In this document: positions 1 to 8,418 of the stretch, piece after piece
Numbering within the stretch: position 1 is the first letter of the stretch
Layout of the letters: every line of letters starts with the position of its first letter
NCBI GenBank assembly: GCA_013365325.1
Contig: JABVXV010000742.1
Location: 1 to 11,205, forward strand
Length of the DNA: 11,205 bases
DNA from: Dipetalonema caudispina
Lineage: Eukaryota; Nematoda; Chromadorea; Rhabditida; Onchocercidae
Reading direction: 5' to 3'
Translations under genes and position numbers: made by a program
Notes under the pieces: model-generated
What the model was told of the DNA's origin: nothing
The model's database searches: none
Seen by the model: the letters and a program-made list of their open reading frames with translations, nothing else

Positions 1-12
1 ATATTAACATAC

Positions 13-3000
13 CATTCTCAAGCTCCAGAGCTCTTGTCCAACAATTCTTATCAACGATTTTTTCGCCCTTCAGTGATGCTAACAGTCTGGAACAGAATAA
101 AATGACTATAGTTGAAAGTATCTGCCAACAATAACAAATCGCCTTTTCTTAACACAACAAAAGCTAGATAATAGTGTGAATATTTCAGCTATTCTTAACC
201 CACAAAATTAAAGTGAAGAATTCACTAATACATCACAAGCCTACAAATCATTTATATCAGAAAACAACAACTTGGAAATGATTAGCTGCCGGTGTAATCT
301 GGCTGAATTATCATCCGCATTTCTACATATGCGCTGCATTCTTAAAAAACTTTCGACTGCCATCTGAAATTTCAAACACACTGCAGTTTATTACAACTTT
401 TTAAAGCTCTTCCTCAAAAACTTCCTTTAAAAAATTTAAAGCTAAAAACACTTACTTCTTCTATTGCTTCACAGATGTCGACATTACAGAAGCTCTTGGA
501 ACAAAACAAAAGTGCATGCCGACAAAGGTTAAGTTCATTTTCATGCCTTACAGCATATTGTCGCACGAAGTTTACATCTTTTGGGCACGACTGAGGTACG
601 ACCATCGCAAAATCTTCCTAAGAACAAATGAATACAGAAGTAAAGTTTGAAAAAACAGAAGGAAAATTTTCAGAATTGAAACGAAAACAATTTAGATCCA
701 GTGGCAATCTGACAATATTAATTTTATAGTCCAGTAGATGATCCTCATTTTGAATGGTAACTTTACTTCCCTAATGATTTACAGTCAATCGTTTCTAATT
801 TAGATTTGCATCCAAATTCAACAAATGCGATGCAACGAAAAAATACCTGGCCAAAGAAACATTTTTCACCGCTCAGAACAAGTACATTTATGCTAGATTC
901 TATTTCCACCGTTTGATATGGATAAATGAACGGTATCTTTCGATTAGACATAAAATTTTTGATCAAATTGTAGTTCTCACGTCCTACAAAGAATCAAGAT
1001 ATTTATAAGAGTCGCAAACAATGTATCTGTTCTATCAGAATAGAACTATTTAGGACTTAAAAGTTCAAAATCTGAAAGCTGAAGAAAAAATCGTATTCAT
1101 TCCAGAGAGCAATGAGAAAACTATCCAGCGTATATTGAATATAAATAACACTTCCTAGAAAAAAGATGATCACGTTGATCTCCATCTCTTCAACAACATT
1201 CAGTTTTCTGGTTCCACTTGCTTTAATTTAGTGCAACAGGTGTTTAATTCAATTTTTTTCGAGAGGAAGAACTCATGAAGGAATGAGTGATTGCGCCGTC
1301 GTTTTACAAAATTTATCATAATTTCGCTCGCCTTTCAACAAGACAAAAAAATGTTAATTGTAACCTTGTTCAATTCTTTACTAGAAAAAAATAAGAAAGT
1401 TACACCTAATTTGTACGATGTAAAGCATGGCTAATAGGCAAAATGCGGTTAAAACAAGTATAAAGTCCAAGCAATTTGGTAAAAAAAATACCTTTTTTAG
1501 TAAGCAATAGGCTTTCCGGTGATAATTTAGTTTCATCGATGATGATCAAAGTATTGTCAGCTACTTGCAGCAAACCTTGTTCGAAACCGCTTTGAGGTTT
1601 CTCATATGACGCCCACGACTCTTCCATCGTTTTCTGCATTACTTCGATGACATGAACCTGCAATTCATTCTTCAACTTTCCGAGCATTTTCGCAATCGAT
1701 TTAGAATCTGCAGTATTAAAAATGATATTTGCAAATCACTACGAATAGAAAACAGAAATTTTCGGTCTCGCCACAGATTTTTCATCCCTGTGAAACAGAG
1801 GTATTTCAGGAGTATTTAAGTTCATCAACATTTCAATCATTGTTTGATAAGGAATGGTATGATTAAGAGCCAAACTTTACAGCATTTCTGTGATGTCACT
1901 TCACAGCGTAACAGAGTAATACTTTAGTGTTAATAACTGGAGTATTTAACAGACAGCCAAAACTAACAACTGAAACAAATACATGTAGGCATTGCTATTT
2001 TCAGAAGCGCATCTATAAATAATCAAAAAGAGAAAAAGCTAAACATACTTTTGGCATGAAAAGTTTGATCATTTCAACTATCAGTTTGCTGTTATATACC
2101 TTTTTTATCGTATAAGGAAAGGTATATTCCACCGATTTCGGTGGTTGGGAGTATCTGAAATCAAACTAAAATAATATGTTATTTTAAGCAATAACGACTT
2201 CTTTAGCAAATTAAAAGGAATTAGAAGAGAATAACTTACTGTGAAATGAACAACTGACAGGCTAGAGACTGCGCAATAAGTTTACTTTCGAAGAGTTGTT
2301 CGAAAGCATAAATCAATGATTCGAACCCTTGCATGCACTTATATTTTAGTACCTATAAAATTGTTTACAAAGAGATTGCAACTTTCTTTAGAGTTTCTCC
2401 TATGAATTCAATTTTCTGCAGTTAAACATAACGAGAATTCGACGAAAACCGCACGTGTAATTAATCAAGCATTTATACCCAATTTCTTAAGTTTATAATG
2501 AAATTTAAAGTCTGGAGTTTAAAAAATACTTCTGGATGAGATGATGACACAATATCGTGATGTTTTACTGGTTCGTAGTGAATAACATGTAATGACATTT
2601 TGCTCAATGAACTTTCTGTATTTGTAACATCATCATCCTCCCTGAAAAAAGGCTTAGGAACCTTTACTACTAAAAAAATAATAAAAGATAGAAACAGACA
2701 AAGAAAAAAACGGCAAAGATCACCTTAGCAATACTTTGTCGGATAATTCAATCATTCCTGGGTTGAAATTTGTAAGTGACAAATTAGCAAACATTCGAAC
2801 TGTTAGAAACGAAATCACTTACTCAACTCTCATTTCAGCTAAGTCGAAAATGCCATACAAATCAAGCACAACATTTGGTTTAAAATTTTCACTTTCCTCA
2901 TCATAAAACTGAAAAGATAATTTTTACAGGAATATTCTCAGCATTTTACGACATGCCTTCCATCATATGCAAATTACAAATTTAGCATTTGGGAAATTCA

Positions 3001-4826
3001 CTTGGGGAATATTACCAAGTAAAATTTTCAATGATTTTAGATGGTGTAAAGTAATTTACCAGAGCACAAGTTCTCGATTCTTCATTTTTGAGCAGCACCT
3101 CTGTGCATCTCTGATAATTTTCACCTAAAAATTTTGGCATTACTACGGTTAAAAACAGTGAAATCCTTTCCATGCATTCTTTGTCGTTCTGTGGAGCTTT
3201 ATCACCAAAGATGTTCAAGAAAGACTATGACATGAAAAAGCGAAGTCAGATAATATGGCAACTGAGGAATAAACCTTGATAGTGAATGATTCCTATGAAT
3301 GTAGCCAGCAAACTGTTTAAACTAGGAAGAATTAAATATTTTATTGCTTCAAATATGGCTAAATATTAACCTAGAAAACTCGCTAAGTACCAATCTGTGA
3401 TTCCTCTTTCTGGTACCAAAATGTACGCGTTTCGGCGAGTCATACCTTTCGTTTCTTTGATATTCTAAAAATAAAACATTTCATTTTCGAAAATGGAAAA
3501 TCCATGAATAAAAGCAGAATTAATGCAAATTTCCACAAAGCAAATTCAAAAAATTCAAATTAAAACTATGCAAGGATAATAAACAATGGTAACTTGAGGA
3601 AAATCAAAAGATTAATCTAACTGAACAGTTAATGCGATTCCTCAAAATTCCACAAACTGTACGAGTAACGCCATCTTCTTCTTCCGTAATTACCGCATTC
3701 AATGAGAATACTGTTTGCATTCCATTAAGAATCATTCCACGCATCCGAACCAAATCACCATGCTCCACGTGATCCGTATGGAGACATTTCCAATTCTGAA
3801 GAAAGTTTAAAAACAAAGAAAAATCCCAACAATCCCTTTCCTTTCTTATTATACATCCTACCTATATCAATTTAACCCAACTTTAATCATCAATCGATTC
3901 AGTGTTTACAGATGAAACGTTCAACAACTTGTATTAAATATATAATACATTAATACTATATATTTCCCATCAGTGCATCAACATACAATTTCGTAACTAC
4001 GAATAAGAATTGTTAATTGATGAAAGTCAATAACGACATCTTCATTCAAATTATCCTTCAACATTTACCTTGAACTCATCCTTGTATTTCTCCTTTAGTT
4101 TTGTAATTAGCTTACATGGATCCTTCGTGTATTCTTCAACATTCTCTGCAACAATTATTTTCAGTTTGTCCAAATTAAACTTTTGACAGAAATGTTTACT
4201 ACAACTCTTAGAAACTTGAATATGTGAATCTAATCTCATGAATAAATCTCATGATTAATTAGCATCACCTAATTAAAATATCCAAATAAAAATAAATTTT
4301 ATTTGCTTTTATTTGAATGTTTATAATGAAGGAATGAGTGTCAAATTCAATTCAGTAAACATTTTGTCCTCCCTTTACTCAAATTAAAATTCAAAGACGT
4401 AAATATAAATAATTTTAGCAATTCAAATTCAAATTTGTTAAATCTTTTCCAACATGAAATTAACTACAGAAGAGGGAAATATTTGGTAAGTGAAAAAACC
4501 GTACATAAATCCAGTAATAAATGTTGAAATTCAAGATATTAACGTTAAAACTAAGCAGTTCGGAGAAATGATTTATAATGTACAAAGAGGTAACAGGGAG
4601 AGAAACAGAGAGAGAATGGTAAAAAACAGGAGAGGAAATTAATCAATTAATCAAGTCAATGAAATTAACCGAAAAATATGTTATCCACTTCGTTGTATAT
4701 GCTTTCCTCATTACTTTTCTGTGATCCTTTTGAACAGCCATTTCGAACAGTGAAATTTTCATCTTGTATTTTTATATTTGTAGAATTCTGCGAATGGTTC
4801 AAATTCTGGTTCTCATTGTCTCCCAT
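13..4826 (-). CDS. mcmbp: MCM complex-binding protein, 14 exons seen, 3' end outside window
   Basis: Nuclear replication factor. In animals, plants and fission yeast this family binds MCM3-7 and supports MCM supply, loading and unloading. My exon model (minus strand, listed 5' to 3'): 4826-4670, 4145-4069, 3795-3622, 3464-3371, 3124-3060, 2908-2823, 2641-2530, 2352-2240, 2154-2049, 1657-1492, 983-847, 617-456, 363-272, 86-13. All junctions are GT/AG and all phases close, giving 538 codons plus one base. Matches to my memory of the human protein: KLKEKYKDEF then HGDLVRMRGMI near the N-terminus; NAYILVPERGITDWY; NVVLDLYGIFD; ESLIYAFEQLFESKLIAQSL; GLLQVADNTLIIIDET; SINVLVLSGEKCFFGQEDF; and NCWTRALELEN at the C-end. 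The start is the ATG at 4826, the first after a trans-splice acceptor. The final donor at 12/11 (GTATGT) leads to a last exon beyond the left edge. The product is shorter than human because the linker around residues 165-190 is reduced. Weakest junctions: exon 1/2, 4/5 and 9/10, chosen by phase, acceptor quality and alignment length. Confidence 0.88.
618..846 (-). other. MCMBP intron 11
   Basis: The donor CAG|GTATTT at 846 and the acceptor TTCTTAG ending at 618 are both phase 0. The junction gives SGEKCFFGQ followed by EDFAMVVPQ, which matches the human segment without a gap. The open frames inside (reading through 846-763, and 770-619) are therefore treated as intronic, though both have tolerable splice signals and could be alternative exons. 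Confidence 0.6.
984..1491 (-). other. MCMBP intron 10, no conserved exon inside
   Basis: The donor G|GTATTT at 1491 and the acceptor CTTTGTAG ending at 984 are both phase 1 and join LLTKK to RENYNLIKNF, with the length expected for the family. A short open stretch near 1200-1150 reads EMEINVIIFF. It resembles the family strand found in exon 11, but it lacks a usable acceptor and would duplicate that strand, so I leave it in the intron. Confidence 0.65.
1658..2048 (-). other. MCMBP intron 9
   Basis: The donor AAA|GTATGT at 2048 is phase 0. I chose the acceptor AATTGCAG ending at 1658 because it is also phase 0 and gives the family spacing between the MP motif and GLLQ. A second acceptor, CTGCAG at 1710-1708, would add about 17 residues in an open frame but needs a phase-1 donor. 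A micro-exon of 19 bases near 1965 could supply that phase, but I have no homology support for it. Confidence 0.55.
4146..4669 (-). other. MCMBP intron 1 (longest)
   Basis: The donor is G|GTTAAT at 4669 and the acceptor GTTGCAG ends at 4146. An in-frame ATG at 4239 opens a 62-codon frame that reads into exon 2, but its first part has no counterpart in the family. Joining exon 1 (ending NIFF) to exon 2 (starting ENVEEY) reproduces the family pattern of two Phe, a short polar run, then the KEK helix. The intron also holds a purine-rich GA tract (about 4594-4636) and one copy of a 15-base repeat (4326-4340). Confidence 0.6.
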
Positions 4827-4859
4827 TTTCCAAAAAGAAGGGGGGGAAAAAAAAAGTAG

Positions 4860-4870
4860 CTGAAAATATA
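4860..4870 (-). promoter_or_regulatory. Probable spliced-leader trans-splice acceptor of the MCMBP gene
   Basis: On the minus strand TATATTTTCAG ends at 4860, a textbook nematode 3' splice site with no coding exon recognisable upstream. It would leave a 33-base leader (4859-4827) before the ATG at 4826. The leader is almost pure pyrimidine: nine T then seven C, followed by CTTCTTTTTGG. The use of SL1 or another leader is inferred from position only. Confidence 0.55.
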
Positions 4871-5192
4871 ATTAACACAAAACAGTAAGATATGAGGTGT
4901 TAATTCTTCCTCATTTAACTACTTCACCCAGTGAAAGTTGAGAAAGTCTGTAAATAAGAGTTGATCGTACTAATCGCTTAAGAAGAAATCAACAAAAATA
5001 AACATTGCAACATTGTAGTTACATCAATTATATCGCAACGATATTATCATTTTATTTTTATATATCAGTAACAATGTATCCTTATTAAATAGTCATATGT
5101 AAATTAAATATTCATTGAAATTAATTGAAAACGTGAAAATTTCACGATTTCATCAATGCTAATGAAATAGACAGCTTAGTTCTTATTATTTT

Positions 5193-5234
5193 ATTAACCT
5201 TAGCGATGAAGTTTCGTTTACCGTTAAGGTTAAT
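5193..5234. repeat. Stem-loop, 13-bp arms, 16-base loop
   Basis: The left arm ATTAACCTTAGCG (5193-5205) pairs with the right arm CGTTAAGGTTAAT (5222-5234). Twelve positions are Watson-Crick, and the remaining one becomes G-U if the plus strand is transcribed. It lies about 370 bases upstream of the MCMBP start. No terminator, tRNA or known RNA family is recognised. Confidence 0.6.
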
Positions 5235-5509
5235 GAAAGGTCAAAAACGAATTCTAATGTCAAACATAGCTAAAAGTTCAATTTGAAATTCTCATTTCAC
5301 CACCTGACGCAAAGGGTCTTTTTGAAAAATCTCATCCCAATCAGAATTTGTCAACATTGATTGAACCATTTCTCCTCTCTTTCTTCATTGTCATATTCTC
5401 TCTTTTCACATGTTTTTTTTCCTCTCTCTCTCCTCTTTCTTTTTTTGTCTTTTTTTTTCCTGTAAATTTAAAAATGAAAAATTAATTCTCAAAATTTTCA
5501 CACATGTAC

Positions 5510-5534
5510 AAAAAAAAAAAAAAAAAGAAAAAAA
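5510..5534. repeat. A-tract (A17, G, A7)
   Basis: Homopolymeric tract in non-coding DNA, the only long A run on the plus strand among several T runs nearby. Confidence 0.9.
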
Positions 5535-5943
5535 CAGTTCTGAAAATGATTTATTATTTTTAGATCCGAAAAATAACTATAGTTATCTATTATTTACTAA
5601 AATACTGAATGATTCAATTGATAGGATATATTTACATTGAATAATAAAAAAAAAAATATTGATATCCTTTACATTGCATATTCTTTTATTCTTGATGTTT
5701 ATTTTAGAAAATACATCAAAATTACATTTGTTTGTTTTTGTTTAATTATCATAAGTTTTGTTTGCTTTAGGCTATATGTAGCAAATATTACATTTTTGTA
5801 CATTCAATAGATGTTTGTTTTCAAAATTTATTTGTTATTTTGAATGGTAGCAATTTTTCTAATAAGACATTTTATTTTGCTTTTTCCTTGAAAATTTATT
5901 GAAATAACCGATTTAACTATTCTGTTATTGCTTAAGTAATAAA

Positions 5944-5946
<3 letters not shown>

Positions 5947-5992
<46 letters not shown>
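5947..5992. repeat. 46-base T homopolymer
   Basis: An uninterrupted run of 46 T on the plus strand (poly-A on the minus strand), the longest tract in the window. It could be the tail of a retroposed sequence lying on the minus strand, slippage expansion, or an assembly estimate. The minus-strand frame through it (5828-6043) is mostly polylysine and is not a gene. The true length is uncertain in any sequencing method. Confidence 0.9.
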
Positions 5993-5993
<1 letters not shown>

Positions 5994-6121
5994 TCAATGG
6001 TATAATTTTCTGTTCTAAATTTATTGCTAGCAATTGCAAACAATCGAAATGCTTCATGTACGATAATTAGCTGTCATAATTTCATGCTAAGTGCATGATT
6101 TTTTCAATCTTTTCAATTTTC

Positions 6122-6145
6122 TTTTTTTTTTTTTTTTTTTTTTTT
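6122..6145. repeat. 24-base T homopolymer
   Basis: Second of four long T runs between 5.9 and 7.0 kb, all on the plus strand. Confidence 0.9.
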
Positions 6146-6240
6146 CACATTCTGCAACCAAATGGAAATGATATACAATGTAACTATAAAGTGATTAGTA
6201 GCAATGTTGATTTTAAGAAAAGTAATTTTCATAGTTTCAG

Positions 6241-6557
6241 ATGGCAATCAAATCATCAACTTCAACTATGACAATCGATATTGATCAGTCGAATGGTGCA
6301 TAGCGCATGGAACTTTGTTCTCTTTAGTTGTTGTGGTGAAATATGAAAATATTACTGAAATATTAGGAATTAAACGATATGCTTGTTTCGAGTATGAAGG
6401 ATGTTTCGGTCATGCATCAGTTAATCTGTGTGCTATTTGCGGTCAAGCATTCCGTAATCAGAAGCAAACTCGTAACAGTAAGCGGTCCTATCCATGTATA
6501 TAAGGCAAAACTTTCAGTCAAAAATGTAATCTTCAGGTTCACAAATGAATTCATACC
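6241..6557 (+). pseudogene. Decayed C2H2 zinc-finger gene fragment
   Basis: In the frame starting at 6330, Cys codons at 6429 and 6438 begin a finger, CAICGQAFRNQ, whose His pair is missing. Then SYPC (6486-6497) begins a second finger that continues GKTFSQKCNLQVHK and ends IHT at 6557. The family consensus is YxC-x2-C-GKxFS-x4-L-x2-H-x3-HT. The second Cys of that finger is replaced by TAA (6501), and the residue before IHT is TGA (6546), consistent with a lost Arg codon. So it cannot fold or be translated as is. Upstream, TTTCAG at 6235-6240 is directly followed by an ATG and 20 codons to a TAG at 6301; a 32-base GT..AG gap (6296-6327) would put that piece in frame with the finger segment, but it is very short for an intron. 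Only the finger half is firmly recognised. Family function would be DNA binding. Confidence 0.6.
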
Positions 6558-6668
6558 TTGCAGATAGGGTAAATGCAAATAGTGAAATCAAACAGAATAA
6601 GAAATATTTTAGATTGCTATCTTTTAGCTTTCGTATTAGTGAGATCATTCAATGTTTGGTATTTTTTG

Positions 6669-6690
6669 TTTTTTTTTTTTTTTTTTTTTT
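6669..6690. repeat. 22-base T homopolymer
   Basis: Third long T run, preceded by T6-G. It lies downstream of the zinc-finger relic. Confidence 0.9.
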
Positions 6691-6960
6691 CTTGCATGCT
6701 TAATTATTCACTGAAAGGCGACAGCACCAATGTAAGTTTGGAATATCAAATCATTTTTTGCTGTCAATATTTGCTTACCCATTGTTTAAGTTATTTTAAC
6801 TGATAGCACTTCATAATATGGCTCAAACATGTAGATTTGAGTGTCGAATGATTTATTTTACTGTTAATTACTCAGCATTTGATCTGGAAGAAAAAACCTA
6901 TCAATCAATTATTTTCGCTGAAATCAAAAATTTGCCGTCTTTTGCAGAAATATTGCTTCG

Positions 6961-6977
6961 TTTTTTTTTTTTTTTTT
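6961..6977. repeat. 17-base T homopolymer
   Basis: Fourth T run, about 30 bases before a strong plus-strand 3' splice-site-like sequence. Confidence 0.9.
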
Positions 6978-7006
6978 GGCTTAATATGTCTCGTTTTTCT
7001 TTGCAG

Positions 7007-7106
7007 TAGAAAATGTCCAGTTGTTATGAAAATAAGATTTTTCAAAAACAAACCGTGCGCTGCTATTATAAATCCTTTGTTAGATGCCGATTCCAATCTA
7101 AAGTAG
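7007..7106 (+). other. Possible terminal exon, unsupported by homology
   Basis: TTTTTCTTTGCAG ends at 7006, an excellent nematode 3' splice site. One base later a frame of 32 codons reads RKCPVVMKIRFF, then NKPCAAIINPLLDADSNLK, ending at TAG 7104-7106. The composition is more protein-like than the surrounding frames, but no family is recognised and no partner exon is certain. It might belong with the zinc-finger relic 450 bases upstream. Confidence 0.2.
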
Positions 7107-8418
7107 CTTACTCATCAAAATTTTTAGGATAGAAGGCATTCCTAAAAGTATGGCTGTTATTAAAAGTTGATTTGAGATGAGAATATATGGAAATTAATAT
7201 GAATAAAAATATCTTGCAAAAAAAAGAAAAAGCAGTTCCTTTTCAGAAGAATAACATATCTAAAAAATGAATGAATGTTATTAAAAATTATTTCGGTAGT
7301 AAACAAAATTACATAACACACAACAATATCACTTGATTATTTTTGATGGAAACAGTTACTGAAATACCGAAATGATAGTGGAAATTAATATGCACGACTG
7401 TATCGCCTTTCTTGCACTCGTTGATGGACTTCGGGATCAGATTAATATATCTCAGCATGGTTCTATTCTTCTGAGTCTGATGCCAAGCTTTTTTTCTACA
7501 TCATTTCCCCTAAGTACCCATATCTCTTTGAATGTTTTATCTCATGCCAAAGAAGTAAAATTAGATATTGGATGGGTTTGACTCTTTTATTAACCATCTT
7601 TGTTCTATCCTATGTTCATTATCTGTTGATTTGATCAAAGAAACCCAGTTACGGAATGAGGATTTATTCCATGAAAACATTGTTAAGACAACACTATTTT
7701 CTTGTGAAAATGCGTAATACTTTAAAACTGAGTATTGTACTTTTCAAAGAAATGATTTATATGTTACCAATTTACGCCTATTGAGAGTAACTCTGAACAA
7801 AATAACTGTAATAAACGGTTTTGCAAGGGCAAAAATTTAGTGAATAATTCGCAACTTTTTCTCTTTCCTCCATTTTTGAACTCTTTCTTCTTCTCAAATT
7901 AGAGAGCAAATGCTGTCATGAATCCGAAAATTTTTTATGATAAGTATTTCTAAATAAATTAAACTTGTGTTGTAGAATTAATCTCATTTGAATGATTGTC
8001 ATATAAATTGTGAATTGAGGAAAGTTATAAGGTCTAACATTAATCATTTTATTTATAGTCATTCTTACCTGAGATACGGTAAAACAGTACGCCTTGTTAT
8101 CCACATTAATAAATCACATTTAGATTATTCCTAACCATAATGGCGAAAGATTTGCTACACAATAACCTTTGTTCGTTTTGCTTAATACAGTATTGTAATA
8201 CAATGTTTTTTCTATTATCACTCCTACTTCACACGTATATATATAGTTGTAAGAAAATAATGAGTTCATTGTTGTTCCTTTAGAGTTCTTGTGTTTCAAT
8301 TCTAGTTTTGTGTTTGTGATTTTGGTTTCATTCTTCAACAACAGTTTCAACTATCTTCTTCTACTATAATTACCGATAAAGACTTTCCACGGTGTTATTC
8401 TACACTATTCACATTTAC

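Larger units (their letters stand above)
4871..5946. other. Non-coding upstream region of MCMBP
   Basis: No supported gene on either strand. It should contain the outron and promoter of the minus-strand MCMBP gene. Visible features are a 13-bp stem-loop (5193-5234), an imperfect palindrome at 5132-5146, a pyrimidine-rich tract (5400-5460) and an A17-G-A7 run (5510-5534). The 76-codon plus-strand frame across 5410-5640 is built from these low-complexity tracts and has no protein character. Confidence 0.6.
6558..8400. other. Long stretch with no supported gene
   Basis: A+T-rich DNA with several spurious frames of 60-76 codons (6573-6803, 6818-7009, 6879-7106, 7372-7581 on plus; 6905-7096, 7916-8104, 8120-8350 on minus). 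None shows family motifs, and two run through T tracts. Two places have exon-like edges: a strong plus-strand acceptor at 7006 and a strong minus-strand donor (CTCAG|GTAAGA) at 8069. Neither can be tied to a recognisable protein. Confidence 0.5.

Noticed and set aside
619..770. An extra MCMBP exon between 770 and 619
   Set aside because: The acceptor is weak, no phase-0 donor leaves a realistic intron, and direct joining of 847 to 617 aligns with the family without a gap.
1141..1203. MCMBP exon containing EMEINVIIFF
   Set aside because: It lacks an acceptor in the right phase and would duplicate the strand already present in exon 11 (SINVLVLSGEK).
2129..2144. 16-base near-palindrome CCACCGATTTCGGTGG
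   Set aside because: It falls in MCMBP exon 9 and encodes conserved sequence; it is short enough to be chance.
2315..2335. tRNA T-loop-like GGTTCGAATC on the minus strand
   Set aside because: It lies inside MCMBP exon 8 (codes GFES) and no cloverleaf can be built around it.
2700..2800. Open segment in intron 6 (reads LTNFNPGMIELSDKVLL)
   Set aside because: Its phase does not fit either neighbour, whereas joining 2823 to 2641 is in phase and gives RVE-EDDD as expected.
4051..4239. Using the ATG at 4239 as the MCMBP start
   Set aside because: The residues before ENVEEY do not match the family, while exon 1 from 4826 joined at GTTGCAG does, in the right phase and behind a trans-splice acceptor.
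5410..5640. 76-codon plus-strand frame
   Set aside because: It is built from pyrimidine and A tracts (Phe, Ser, Lys runs) with no motif and no splice partner.
5828..6043. 71-codon minus-strand frame with a polylysine core
   Set aside because: It exists only because the 46-T run is read as Lys codons; the flanks have no protein character.
7372..7581. 69-codon plus-strand frame
   Set aside because: Partly protein-like composition, but no motif, no splice edges and no partner exon.
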